Origin: a virus
IMG/VR virus record: IMGVR_UViG_3300028557_002630
Location: 1-42,803 of that record
Reading direction: 5' to 3' (one strand)
DNA length: 42,803 bases
Part shown: positions 21,415 to 30,067 of the stretch, in pieces
Position numbering within the stretch: the stretch's first letter is position 1
Layout: every line of letters begins with the position of its first letter
Made by a program: the position numbers and the translations under genes
Notes under the pieces: model-generated
Databases searched by the model: none
Seen by the model: the letters and a program-made list of their open reading frames with translations, nothing else
Told to the model about the DNA's origin: nothing

Positions 21415-22068
21415 TTATAATTTTATTTTGTAATCCATGAATGTTTCTGATTTACCTACGTCAATACTAAAAAATGATTCAGACCATGGTAGAAATTTTA
21501 TATTTGTTTTTTCACCTATGTTATAGTCGTAAGTTTCTTCCGGCAATAATCGTTTTACATATTTATCCTCTGGTAAATCACCATGCTCCCATTTTTTATC
21601 AAAATGAGTTTTTGTATTTGATATGTTCCATCCTGAACTCATAAGTATATAATCTATTTCAAATGAATTATACATGGCAATATTACCCTCCATCATTCTT
21701 CTTAAATAATCACAATCTTCATAATTACCACCAATGAATCTTTCATCCATAAATCCAATACGTCTAAATAATTCTTTTTTAAATCCAAAAAATCCCCATG
21801 CATATAACCCAGCAAATCCATATCCTTGTTCTAAAAGATCAAGTACTTTTTCTATGTGTTCTTTTTTTGGTCTAGCTTTATCACTACAAATAATAATAAT
21901 TTCTGTAGGTGACTCAACAACACAATCGTTTATTAGTTTTGAAAATGATGGATAACCATGACCATTTTTCCAAATTGATTCTTCACCTATGTTTTTCAAA
22001 TGACTGATTAATTCATCTTTCAAAGCGTCCCTATTGCTTGGTACTATTATCGTATAATTTTTATTCAC
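21415..22068 (-). CDS. Glycosyltransferase, GT-A (family 2-like)
   Basis: 217 residues: TIIVPSNRDA start, IIIICSDKARP (strand 4 region), FGFKKELFRRIGFMDERFIG and GGNYEDCDYLRRM, the acceptor-side ED motif of GT2 enzymes. A canonical DxD is not clear. Starts at GTG 22068; AGAAGGGGA upstream could act as SD but belongs to a degenerate copy of another GT gene end. Likely transfers one sugar in the phage-encoded glycan. Confidence 0.75.
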   Translation of the reverse strand: MNKNYTIIVPSNRDALKDELISHLKNIGEESIWKNGHGYPSFSKLINDCVVESPTEIIIICSDKARPKKEHIEKVLDLLEQGYGFAGLYAWGFFGFKKELFRRIGFMDERFIGGNYEDCDYLRRMMEGNIAMYNSFEIDYILMSSGWNISNTKTHFDKKWEHGDLPEDKYVKRLLPEETYDYNIGEKTNIKFLPWSESFFSIDVGKSETFMDYKIKL

Positions 22069-22150
22069 TTTTTTCCCCTTCTTGTATGCGATATACTAGC
22101 GAATCGAAAACTGTTACATGTTTCATATCGTATTTTTTATTTAATTTTTT
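22061..22150 (-). pseudogene. Remnant of a duplicated glycosyltransferase 3' end
   Basis: In one frame the 30 codons before the GT gene read KKLNKKYDMKHVTVFDSLVY then RIQEGEKSE and stop. The intact GT at 26609-27361 ends LEKKYGMKHVTVMNSIVYHV then QEGEKSE and stop. Near-identity at protein level without a start or upstream domain shows a leftover of a gene duplication or recombination. The GTG of the downstream gene lies in its last codons. Confidence 0.7.
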
Positions 22151-23044
22151 TTAAAAAACTGGTATCGTTTCGGCTTTACATCCACCAAACCACCACATAC
22201 ATTCCGCAAATGTACTAAGACGACTGCAGACCAACATATCACTTTTTGCACCCAATAACATGGTTGCTGCCGAATACTGCATTTGTGTAATATGATCTGG
22301 TTTGATATATGTCACGACATTATAATCTTTCAAATAATCAAAATATTCTGGTAAAACACTGTCTTTATCACATGTAAGAAAAATAGTTTTTGCTTTTGGT
22401 AAAAATTTATCAATTGCATTTTTATATGTTTCAAAATTATAATCTCTTATAACGCCATCACGTATTTGAGTACAATTAGGAGGATCAAGCTCATGCTTCC
22501 AGGTTCTTATTTGTATTGTTAGTAATGGATATTCAAATTGTTTAGAAACTCTATCTACTTCGGATAATACTTCATTTTTCCATTTAATCTTTTTAATTCC
22601 GCTCTGGATTCGATTATATACTGTATCACATATAAGATTTCTGTCAAAAAACCAATCAATAGAATGTGTTGAAAACAAATATGCAAGCTTTTTATTTACT
22701 ATATTAGGATGATCCCCCAGTACTTTCGCATCATTTATTAAATCAGGTTGTTCTGTCTCTTCTGATTTTAAAATAAGAAGTCTTGCTGAAATGACAGATT
22801 CTCCGAATTCATGAGGACCATGGCAAATTAAAGAATCATCAAAAATTTCTCTACAATCAGCAACAAACTCAAACCAATATCTAACTGTCGGTAATACAAA
22901 AGATTCTCCAAATTCATATGGACTGTATCTAATTAAAAAATCATTAACTCTTGGTAATATATTGGTTTCTCCTATGCTTAAAGCTGTAACAAACGACTTA
23001 AGAAAATTACATAAACCAGATTCTATTTGAACTGTAAATTTCAT
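22151..23044 (-). CDS. Fucosyltransferase-like glycosyltransferase (NodZ/O-FucT fold)
   Basis: 297 residues. It shows the three peptide landmarks of the GT-B fucosyltransferase superfamily (GT11/23/65/68): LTIQIRTWKHE (family 'hvRr.D'), IFLTCDKDSVLPE (family 'vfiaTDd'), and MLLGAKSDMLVCSRLSTFAE followed by MWWFGG (family 'l..sd.fv.t..Ssf'). Donor is probably a GDP-sugar, which fits the Gmd gene two genes upstream. Starts 12 nt after the GT4-like stop. Confidence 0.7.
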   Translation of the reverse strand: MKFTVQIESGLCNFLKSFVTALSIGETNILPRVNDFLIRYSPYEFGESFVLPTVRYWFEFVADCREIFDDSLICHGPHEFGESVISARLLILKSEETEQPDLINDAKVLGDHPNIVNKKLAYLFSTHSIDWFFDRNLICDTVYNRIQSGIKKIKWKNEVLSEVDRVSKQFEYPLLTIQIRTWKHELDPPNCTQIRDGVIRDYNFETYKNAIDKFLPKAKTIFLTCDKDSVLPEYFDYLKDYNVVTYIKPDHITQMQYSAATMLLGAKSDMLVCSRLSTFAECMWWFGGCKAETIPVF

Positions 23045-23056
23045 ATAAATTAGATA

Positions 23057-24010
23057 TTATTTGACGAACTCGTTTATCATGCTTGTCCATTTTTCCCGAC
23101 ACCGTTCAAGTGTGTATTCTTTTGAATAAAATTTACGGGGACTAAATAATTTACGATTATTGATAACGTATCTTATTGTCTGAGTAAAATCTTCGTCATT
23201 GGCTATTAATCCCCAAGTCTTATCGTCTTTTCTATCCAAATAACAACCCATGGGTCTTGCCACCATTGGTATATCACACGCCCCAATTTCTATCCCAGCA
23301 AAATGTCCTTCTTCATTTCCTGAAGTACAAATGCCACATACTGATGAATTAATTAAAAGTCTGACTGTATTAGTATTAACTCTGTTAAATATGCGTACAC
23401 GATTTCTACTTTGATGGGGAATTACATCCAAAGTGGTGTTATCTTTCATCACCAAGCAAAAATTAAAATCCGGCATTACTTCTATGAGATTTAAAACTCT
23501 ATGAAAACCTTTTTTATGATACGAGGAATCTCCTATAAAAAGGATTGAATTGGGTAACACATCTGGGTGTCTTTCGGGGATGGGTTTAAAAAAATTAAAA
23601 TCGGATGATTGTTCAATAACCCGCACATTTTTAGGGTTGATTCTATCTTTATAAAAATTATATGTTTGCTTTGAAGCGAAAACTACACAAGTAGATGTGT
23701 TTATAACCTCTGTTTGCATGGGTTCGTTCATCATATCTTGAATTAAACAAAACGTAGGTACATCGATATTAAGTTTGCGGAAATAAGAACCGTTCCTGAT
23801 AATATAATCAGGATAAGGTTTGATGGACTCTATTACATTTGCAAGTATTGAATAATCTGTATATCCATTGCATTTATCTTGAAGATTGGGAAACCAATCC
23901 AATAAATCATGCCAAAACGTTCTTGTATTAGGTATACAGGTCAAGCAATCATTTACCAGCCACCCATTTTTAGATTGTCCCCATTTGGATTTATCTACTA
24001 TGTTATTCAT
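23057..24010 (-). CDS. Glycosyltransferase, GT-B (family 4-like)
   Basis: 317 residues. C-terminal nucleotide-sugar domain visible: ILFIGDSSYHKKGFHRVL (after about residue 150), RVRIFNRVNTNTVRLLINSS, and GNEEGHFAGIEIGACDIPMV, the 'E(x7)E'-type motif of GT4. The N-terminal half would bind the acceptor. One nt after the gmd stop. Substrate unknown; a GDP-sugar donor is plausible from its neighbours. Confidence 0.78.
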   Translation of the reverse strand: MNNIVDKSKWGQSKNGWLVNDCLTCIPNTRTFWHDLLDWFPNLQDKCNGYTDYSILANVIESIKPYPDYIIRNGSYFRKLNIDVPTFCLIQDMMNEPMQTEVINTSTCVVFASKQTYNFYKDRINPKNVRVIEQSSDFNFFKPIPERHPDVLPNSILFIGDSSYHKKGFHRVLNLIEVMPDFNFCLVMKDNTTLDVIPHQSRNRVRIFNRVNTNTVRLLINSSVCGICTSGNEEGHFAGIEIGACDIPMVARPMGCYLDRKDDKTWGLIANDEDFTQTIRYVINNRKLFSPRKFYSKEYTLERCREKWTSMINEFVK

Positions 24011-24011
24011 G

Positions 24012-24989
24012 TTATGTCGTTTTTTTATAAAAATCTAACCAATATTCAATCATCTCGTCCATTAATTGTTCAAACGTATAATCAGGTTTCCACCCTAATT
24101 CGGTTGTAATTTTGGTACAATCACCTCTTAGGTATGGCAATTCTTCAGGTCTTAAAAATTTCGGATCTTGCACAATATAATCTTTGTAATTTAATTGTAA
24201 TTTATCAAAAACATAGTTACACATATCTCTAACAGAACGTGTTTCTCCTGTTGCCACTACCCAATCATCAGGTTTATTATGTTGTAATATTAAATGCATT
24301 GCCCGTACATAATCTTTTGAATGACCCCAATCTCTTTTAGAGTCCAAATTACCCATCACTAATTTGTCTTTCATACCTAATTTAATTTCTATTGCGGTTT
24401 TAACCACTTTGTTTGTTACAAAGTTACTGCCACGTCTTGGTGATTCGTGATTAAATAAAATACCATTACTCGCAAATAATTTATATGCTCTTCTATAATT
24501 ACGAACTATATTGTATCCAAATACCTTTGAACAACCATAAGGACTAACAGGGTTCATAACTGTTGTTTCCTTTTGAGAACCATCTTCTTCTACGGATAAA
24601 CCAAACATTTCTGAACTACTTGCTTGATACAATTTAGCATTTGGGCATGCATGTTTATATGCCTCCAATATATTAATAACACCCAATGCATTTGTTTGTA
24701 CTGTAAATTGTGGAATATCAAAACTTATTCTGACATGAGATTGAGCGGCTAGATTGTAAATTTCATCTGGTTGTATTTCCCGCAACAACCTTTCCATTAC
24801 TCCTTGATCTAACAAATCACCATAATGCACATGTATTTTATCTCTTACCGAGTCCAATCTTGTTTGTTGATGTTCAGGCATAGAATTTCTGCGCACAATT
24901 CCATATATTTCATATCCTAACGAAATCAGATGTTCGGTCAAATAGCTTCCATCTTGTCCATTTATACCTGTAATAAATGCTTTTTTCAT
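24012..24989 (-). CDS. gmd: GDP-mannose 4,6-dehydratase
   Basis: 325 residues, full length. GINGQDGSYL (8-17) is the Gmd-specific NADP loop; RRNSMPEHQQTRLD, HYGDLLD (55-61), SSSEMFG (124-130), PYGCSK with Tyr151/Lys155, NHESPRRGSNFVT and RDWGHSKDYVRA are all diagnostic. It makes GDP-4-keto-6-deoxymannose, the precursor of GDP-fucose, rhamnose and perosamine. No GMER is visible, but a DegT aminotransferase follows upstream in the message, favouring perosamine. TATAAATA lies 11 nt before its ATG. Confidence 0.95.
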   Translation of the reverse strand: MKKAFITGINGQDGSYLTEHLISLGYEIYGIVRRNSMPEHQQTRLDSVRDKIHVHYGDLLDQGVMERLLREIQPDEIYNLAAQSHVRISFDIPQFTVQTNALGVINILEAYKHACPNAKLYQASSSEMFGLSVEEDGSQKETTVMNPVSPYGCSKVFGYNIVRNYRRAYKLFASNGILFNHESPRRGSNFVTNKVVKTAIEIKLGMKDKLVMGNLDSKRDWGHSKDYVRAMHLILQHNKPDDWVVATGETRSVRDMCNYVFDKLQLNYKDYIVQDPKFLRPEELPYLRGDCTKITTELGWKPDYTFEQLMDEMIEYWLDFYKKTT

Positions 24990-25000
24990 GTTTATAGTCG

Positions 25001-25008
25001 TATTTATA
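25001..25008 (-). promoter_or_regulatory. T4-type late promoter octamer before gmd
   Basis: Exact TATAAATA, 11 nt before ATG 24989; unlike the others it would leave a leader of about 5-6 nt. No SD in it. Confidence 0.5.
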
Positions 25009-25011
25009 ATC

Positions 25012-25025
25012 GCAATAAATATTGC
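25012..25025. repeat. Short inverted repeat upstream of gmd
   Basis: GCAATA and TATTGC with a 2-nt centre, immediately upstream of the TATAAATA element, in the 51-nt gap between gmd and the DegT gene. Possible operator; short enough to be chance. Confidence 0.3.
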
Positions 25026-25040
25026 AATAGTTATTACTTT

Positions 25041-25649
25041 TTAAAATGTCCCATGACCAGAAAACACTGACATTTTTGTTAAATCTGGCCAATCTTGGTA
25101 TTTCCATTTTCTTGGTTTTGTTTCAATCGCTTGTGTTAACTTATTAAGTCCTAACTGCGCTGTCTCTGGTGTCATATAGTAATGGTATCCCATTATCTGA
25201 ATATTTTGTTCTCTCCAAGGTATATCAGGTAAACGTCCATCATAACTCATTTTTTTGAGTATAACTGCATCTTCTTTATTATCCAGTAATATCATTCCTC
25301 CACGACCCAAGCTTAAATGTTTTTGGAATTGAAAACTTAGACACATATAAGTATTTGGGATATAGCTATTTTTTTCCCATAATACTGCAGCATCAATTAT
25401 TTTTTTATCATCATAATTTAAATTATAAAAATTATCCCATTGTTCATCTCTCCAATTTAATTTTATTTTTAATTTATTGGCCAACATGGGTATGGACAAA
25501 TATGTACGTACCGGAACACTAATTTTTGTTATATTGTTTAATCTTAAACATAATTCAATACCATGCGTACAACTATCAATAGCCACTGCATAAGGCGCAT
25601 TAAAAAAAAGCGCAATTTCATTTTCAAATTTTGTTACTGTGTTAAACAT
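25041..25649 (-). CDS. DegT/DnrJ/EryC1-type aminotransferase, minimal (202 aa)
   Basis: PLP sugar aminotransferase core: YAVAIDSCTHGIELCL (20-35; cofactor phosphate loop), DAAVLW (86-91; Asp86 pairs with the pyridine N), SFQFQKHLSLGRGGMI (105-120; Lys110 is the Schiff-base lysine), and GYHYYMTPETAQLGLNKL (154-171). Normal family length is about 370 residues; this ends soon after the GYxYxM helix and lacks the C-terminal small domain. Either a shortened but active version or a 3'-truncated gene. Beside gmd it suggests GDP-perosamine synthesis (PerA-like). One nt after the acetyltransferase stop. Confidence 0.8.
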   Translation of the reverse strand: MFNTVTKFENEIALFFNAPYAVAIDSCTHGIELCLRLNNITKISVPVRTYLSIPMLANKLKIKLNWRDEQWDNFYNLNYDDKKIIDAAVLWEKNSYIPNTYMCLSFQFQKHLSLGRGGMILLDNKEDAVILKKMSYDGRLPDIPWREQNIQIMGYHYYMTPETAQLGLNKLTQAIETKPRKWKYQDWPDLTKMSVFSGHGTF

Positions 25650-25650
25650 T

Positions 25651-26175
25651 TTAGTTATTATAACTTAATTTTTTTGCATTAGAAATAGCTTTGGTGCCAT
25701 CAATTTTTTTAGTTAATACTGCAGGATTTCCTTTATATACACCCCATTCTTCGGTATCACCTAATAATAAACTTCCGGCAGCCAATAATACACCTTTTCT
25801 TAATCTGGAACCTGGTAGTACGATTGAATTTGTTCCTATATTAGAAAATTCATCCATAATTACAGGTTCTATAATTTGCTTGCCTTTTAGTTCATGCGGT
25901 ATCATTGCTCCAAACAAACCGCTATCGTCAAATCTGTCAGATCCGCATATTATTCTAGCTCCTGCCATTATGTTGTTAAATCCTTTAGCAATAAAGTTAG
26001 CAGTTTTACCTCCTAAAATAGTTACATAAGGACTGATGTGTACATAATTACCAATTGATATTTGTGTTGTACAATAAAACCCTTTATCTATAGCAACATG
26101 ATTATATATGATACAATTATCTTTTTGTTTTATTACAATATCCAAATCTAAAATTACATCCTCGCCAATTTTCAC
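25651..26175 (-). CDS. Hexapeptide-repeat acyltransferase
   Basis: 174 residues. Left-handed beta-helix signature: repeated [IVL]-G-x4 units (ISIGNYVHISPYVTILGGK, ICGSDRF, IVLPGSRLRKGVLLAAGSLL, GVYKGNPAVLTKK), as in maltose/galactoside and sugar-nucleotide acetyltransferases. It likely acetylates a sugar amine or hydroxyl, a natural partner of the DegT aminotransferase. GTG start overlapping the upstream stop (GTGA at 26172-26175). Confidence 0.85.
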   Translation of the reverse strand: MKIGEDVILDLDIVIKQKDNCIIYNHVAIDKGFYCTTQISIGNYVHISPYVTILGGKTANFIAKGFNNIMAGARIICGSDRFDDSGLFGAMIPHELKGKQIIEPVIMDEFSNIGTNSIVLPGSRLRKGVLLAAGSLLLGDTEEWGVYKGNPAVLTKKIDGTKAISNAKKLSYNN

Positions 26176-26585
26176 AAAATAAATCTTTTATCAATTTTTT
26201 GACCATAATACGGACCAGTTTTATATTCATAAACAAATGTATCATCTTCTAATATTAAATAATTATGCCCGCCTGCAAATGTAAAACTAGCATCTCCAGC
26301 TGATAATATCGGCTCCGCAATTATAATATCATCTATATCATAAAAAATACATTGTACTTTTCCTTTTATAACACACCAACTTTCTTGTGGTATATAATTT
26401 TCATCATGTCTTGGATTGATAATATGCTTGTGCGGCTTGAATGTTTGTCCTTTAGGCAGCTTTAATGCAGCACATTGCAAGTATGCTTCTTCCGAACTTA
26501 AATCTAGGCGCTTGGATACAATGTCACTACTTCTTACAATTTGATGAAGAAGCTTACCGTTAATTTTAGAGTATATTTTTTCCAT
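26172..26585 (-). CDS. Cupin-fold protein of LPS cluster (WbuC-like)
   Basis: 137 residues with a single cupin: KGQTFKPHKHIINPRHDEN (metal-binding His region), ESWCVIKGKVQCIFYDID and FTFAGGHNYLILEDDTFVYE. Resembles small cupins found in O-antigen clusters (WbuC type) whose reactions are not established. First gene after the GT at 26609; no SD and no clear promoter in the 23-nt gap. Confidence 0.65.
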   Translation of the reverse strand: MEKIYSKINGKLLHQIVRSSDIVSKRLDLSSEEAYLQCAALKLPKGQTFKPHKHIINPRHDENYIPQESWCVIKGKVQCIFYDIDDIIIAEPILSAGDASFTFAGGHNYLILEDDTFVYEYKTGPYYGQKIDKRFIL

Positions 26586-26608
26586 AATAAATAATTTGTT
26601 TTTATATA

Positions 26609-27361
26609 TTATTCGCTCTTTTCCCCTTCTTGAACATGATACACAATCGAATTCATCACTGTGACATGCTTCATTCCATATTTTTTTTCTAAAATGTCCT
26701 CGAAGAAATAAACATCTCCCGGTTTATATACAGGTCTGTCGTTTGGATATCCGGCGTATTTGATTCCGTCAATTTTAAATACATTTCCGGGCGGATACAA
26801 TCCCGCTTCTATAAATCTTTGTTTTTCAAAAACACACGGCATAAGAAGACCCCAAGGCTTTATTTCGTCTTTGGATATTGTTTTGGTATATTTTTCAAAT
26901 TCAGCACGATTGAAACTTTCTGGAGTCATTCCAAAGTTTTTTGGAATTCCATGCCGTTCTGTCGCTACATTAATTCGCCCACTTTCCACCAGTCTGCTAC
27001 AGGGAATATTAATTCCGTCATGATATTTTAATAAATTGTCCAGCCAATTTGGTGAAAATCCCATATCCGAATTTACAAAACAAATGTTGTCATATTTGCT
27101 ACTGGTTGCGCCAAAATTCCAACACCGGTAAACCCGGTTAAGATAAAAATCATTCGGAGATTTATCCCTGTAAATTGTATGGGGTATTTGCATTTCCGTA
27201 AGCGTGATTTCTATTTCCGGAGTAGGATCATTTGCAACTATCCGATAGCTTACATCCCAATCTTTGGATTTACACAAATCACTGTTCAACTGATTGTAAA
27301 TAAAATTTAAATATTTTTTTGATTTAAAAATTAAACAAACTAACTCAATATTTTTTTTCAT
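26609..27361 (-). CDS. Glycosyltransferase, GT-A family 2-like
   Basis: 250 residues from the ATG in the ATGA overlap with the methyltransferase gene (an ATG nine codons earlier is not needed). GT-A features: RVYRCWNFGATSSKYDNICF followed by VNSDMGFSPNWLDNLL (VNSDM at the DxD position), PWGLLMPCVFEKQRFIEAG and VYFFEDILEKKYG (acceptor Glu-Asp). Its last 25 or so codons have a degenerate copy at 22061-22150. Confidence 0.82.
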   Translation of the reverse strand: MKKNIELVCLIFKSKKYLNFIYNQLNSDLCKSKDWDVSYRIVANDPTPEIEITLTEMQIPHTIYRDKSPNDFYLNRVYRCWNFGATSSKYDNICFVNSDMGFSPNWLDNLLKYHDGINIPCSRLVESGRINVATERHGIPKNFGMTPESFNRAEFEKYTKTISKDEIKPWGLLMPCVFEKQRFIEAGLYPPGNVFKIDGIKYAGYPNDRPVYKPGDVYFFEDILEKKYGMKHVTVMNSIVYHVQEGEKSE

Positions 27362-27960
27362 TTGTTTTTTACCTGAAAAATATTCCATTCAAACGAAAAA
27401 GGATCCCCGAACCAATAAGGTCCGACGGCTCTTGCCATTTTTTTATTGCTCATTTTAACTATTTCCATCATTTTTTCATAAGAATAAAAATAAATCATAG
27501 CTTGATTCAAATCACTTAAAATTAAACTTGATAGTTTTGTTTTTTCTGGATTTAGCGAAGCAAACTGAAAACTAAACCAAGCACCTTCTTTCAGATTAAC
27601 CTCATTAATAATTCTCAAAACTTCTTGTTCGTGACAATGTTGAAAGGTAAGATGGCTAATTGCAAAGTCTACCGGTTCAATTTGTTTTAAATTTTTTGAT
27701 ATAACTGTTTTTAAGCATAGAGATTCCACATTTTTAAGAGCAATTTCCGAAACATCACAACCTATTACTTTATTGTTTTTTGATAATTCTTTGATTGCCT
27801 CTCCTCGTCCCACACCAATTTCTAAAATTATTTTATTTTCAGGCAAATCTAATTTGTGATAATTCAGAATTTCACCCAGTCCAGAAGATGTTACAAAGTT
27901 TTTATCATCTGTTCTGATATGAAAATCGTCCCATTGATTTTCTTTGTATGTTTTTGTCAT
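27358..27960 (-). CDS. Class I SAM-dependent methyltransferase
   Basis: 200 residues. Motif I ILEIGVGRGEAIKEL (about 45-59) with the GxGxG loop, motif II VIGCDVSEIALKNVES (acidic Asp binds the SAM ribose), and a motif-IV-like VDFAISHLTFQHCHEQE, typical of small sugar or lipid O-methyltransferases (Methyltransf_11/25). Within a glycan island it may cap or modify the sugar chain. Followed by the GT gene through an ATGA overlap. Confidence 0.85.
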   Translation of the reverse strand: MTKTYKENQWDDFHIRTDDKNFVTSSGLGEILNYHKLDLPENKIILEIGVGRGEAIKELSKNNKVIGCDVSEIALKNVESLCLKTVISKNLKQIEPVDFAISHLTFQHCHEQEVLRIINEVNLKEGAWFSFQFASLNPEKTKLSSLILSDLNQAMIYFYSYEKMMEIVKMSNKKMARAVGPYWFGDPFSFEWNIFQVKNK

Positions 27961-27985
27961 ATAAATTTACTCAGGTTTAAGAATT

Positions 27986-28768
27986 TTATTTCTTAAGCTT
28001 TTCGGCATATAATTCTATCAATACTTTTTTTTCTTTTGGATTTGACAAATTTTTCAATTCATACCATGCAGGAATTATGTTTTCTGGCAATTTTTCCACA
28101 GTGAGCGTTTCTTCATCTATCAAACGATCCAATTCCCAGCCTTTTTGTCCCAAAGAGCGATAATTCAAATACTTTTCAACAATGTTATCGTCATTACTAA
28201 ACCCCTTATGAATTACACTCACATCTACTGGGCACCCCTTTATGGTTCCTTGAGGAACTTGACCATGATGCAATCCCTTCGTATCGGGAAACCAAAGTCT
28301 TTGAGGCTGACCCCACAATGGAAACCAATGCATATGCAAATTGTGATATCCCTGATCGACTCGATACCACACATCAGATCTCCACAAATTATAGTGTCCG
28401 AAGCAAGGAAGATCTATACCTTTGTCATCTAATTTTTTGCACAAACGCCGCAGATTGTCGTCAATCAGAAGTCTTCCATCCAGTATAAGATCTCCGTCCA
28501 GCCACAAAATCCAATTCACATCCGGGTGTTCTTTTAATAGAAGTCTGTAAAGTTCTCCTTTGCATATTAATTCTTCATTAAAACGGTTAGTAGGACTGTA
28601 TAAAACTGTGGTTTTATGCTTATACTTTTCATATATCTCACGACTATTGTCCGTGCTGGCGTGATCCCATATGTAAATGTGGTTACACGGTTCCATGCAT
28701 CGGAACCAATTTTCCAAGTTTCCTCGGGACGCTTCGTTTCTTAGTTGACCGAATCCTATAATTTTCAT
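27986..28768 (-). CDS. Glycosyltransferase, GT-A with DGD motif
   Basis: 260 residues from ATG 28768 (1 nt after the upstream stop; AAGGAGG lies further up). N-terminal MKIIGFGQLRNEASRGN, then HIYIWDHASTDNSREIYEKY (nucleotide-binding D-x-S-x-D region) and WILWLDGDLIL containing DGD, the probable metal-binding DxD; later HWFPLWGQPQRLWFPDTKG and VIHKGFSN. Resembles GT2/GT92-like transferases acting on surface glycans. Confidence 0.8.
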   Translation of the reverse strand: MKIIGFGQLRNEASRGNLENWFRCMEPCNHIYIWDHASTDNSREIYEKYKHKTTVLYSPTNRFNEELICKGELYRLLLKEHPDVNWILWLDGDLILDGRLLIDDNLRRLCKKLDDKGIDLPCFGHYNLWRSDVWYRVDQGYHNLHMHWFPLWGQPQRLWFPDTKGLHHGQVPQGTIKGCPVDVSVIHKGFSNDDNIVEKYLNYRSLGQKGWELDRLIDEETLTVEKLPENIIPAWYELKNLSNPKEKKVLIELYAEKLKK

Positions 28769-28769
28769 A

Positions 28770-29000
28770 TTAACAGATTTTTCCTCCTTGTATGCTATTT
28801 GTTCCCCAATCTTTTTCAAGTGTTTTTACAAAAATATGACTTTCATTTATTTCTTTTGTGATTGCACGGTTTTGTAAAAACTTATTTAGATTCGATCCGA
28901 AATATTCAATATCTTTTTGAGACATAAAACTGGAGTCATTAGTATATTTAAATTCTAAATTTTTAAAATTTGTTCCTATTGCGACACAATCCATATTCAT
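28770..29000 (-). CDS. Small hypothetical protein between GT and WecB genes
   Basis: 76 residues starting MNMDCVAIGTNFKNLEFKY and ending SIQGGKIC. ATGA overlap with wecB and a 1-nt gap to the next gene keep it in the operon, so it is probably translated. No family recognised. It may be a truncated remnant of a larger enzyme or a small partner of one of the flanking proteins. Confidence 0.5.
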   Translation of the reverse strand: MNMDCVAIGTNFKNLEFKYTNDSSFMSQKDIEYFGSNLNKFLQNRAITKEINESHIFVKTLEKDWGTNSIQGGKIC

Positions 29001-30067
29001 ATTTTTTTTAATACCTCAATTATTTTTTCAGATGTAGTTCCATTACCCAACCAGTCAATATTTTTATTTTCTTCAAATTTTTTAACAAAATTATTTATAT
29101 TATCTATTTCATAACGACAAACATGATCATTTATTTTTAACATAATCGAACAGTGGTTTTGTATGCTTTCAGGACGTTCAGTATAATCACGAGGAACAAT
29201 CACAGGAACATTTAACAATGCAGGTTCTTCTTGCCCTGTTCCCGAATCACTTATAATAAAAATGGAACGATTGCATAATTTCAGATATTCATCAAAACTT
29301 TGAAGCGGTATGCAGATACAATTATTTTTATATTCTTCGTATAATCCATATTCATCAAGTTTTTTTATTGTTCTTGGAAAGTTTAAAAATATGAATGCGT
29401 AACCATAATTCTTTTTAAAATATTTTATATACTCCAACAGGATTTGCGTTCGGTTTTTATACAGAAAATTTTCAGGACGATGGATATCAACTAAAACATG
29501 TTCATATGTTCTAGGAGCAAACGTCTTTTGTTTTATAACTTCCACTATAGTATTTCCTACCACGTGAATGTTTTGAGAAGGAATGTTTTCCTTCAATAAT
29601 TTATCTTTGTAGTTTTCATGATAAACAAAATGAATATCCGATACACTATCACAAACAACCCGATTGATTTCCTCAAGCATTCTTCGGTCACCTGATCTCA
29701 TTCCTGCTTCGATATGAATTACACGATATCCTTCTTTTTTAACGGCAACTGAACATGCAACCGAATTAGAATCTCCTAAAAAGATAACCCCATCTACATT
29801 TTTTATTGTACGTAAAAGTTCAATAAGTTTTACTGAAGCTTCTGCAGTTTGATGAAAATGTTCCTTACCCTCGCCTCCAATATGAAGATTATGATCTGGA
29901 TTTCTAATGGAAAGACTTTTAAAAAAAACATCAGAAAGCATAGCATCAAAATGCTGTCCAGTATGAACCATGACATGATTAAAATTATCATCAAGTTTTT
30001 TAAAAATTTCAGACATACGGACAAAATCTGGGCGTATACCTATGACTGTAACAAATGTTTTTTTCAT
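28997..30067 (-). CDS. wecB: UDP-N-acetylglucosamine 2-epimerase
   Basis: 356 residues. WecB landmarks: VTVIGIRPDFVRMSEI, HTGQHFDAMLSDVFF (36-50), FLGDSNSV, HIEAGMRSGDRRMLEEINR (catalytic acidic residues), VDIHRPEN and ISDSGTGQEEPALLNVPV. It interconverts UDP-GlcNAc and UDP-ManNAc. No UDP-ManNAc dehydrogenase (WecC) is near, so ManNAc itself or a host enzyme may be used. Start in an ATGA overlap with the preceding GT. Confidence 0.93.
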   Translation of the reverse strand: MKKTFVTVIGIRPDFVRMSEIFKKLDDNFNHVMVHTGQHFDAMLSDVFFKSLSIRNPDHNLHIGGEGKEHFHQTAEASVKLIELLRTIKNVDGVIFLGDSNSVACSVAVKKEGYRVIHIEAGMRSGDRRMLEEINRVVCDSVSDIHFVYHENYKDKLLKENIPSQNIHVVGNTIVEVIKQKTFAPRTYEHVLVDIHRPENFLYKNRTQILLEYIKYFKKNYGYAFIFLNFPRTIKKLDEYGLYEEYKNNCICIPLQSFDEYLKLCNRSIFIISDSGTGQEEPALLNVPVIVPRDYTERPESIQNHCSIMLKINDHVCRYEIDNINNFVKKFEENKNIDWLGNGTTSEKIIEVLKKI

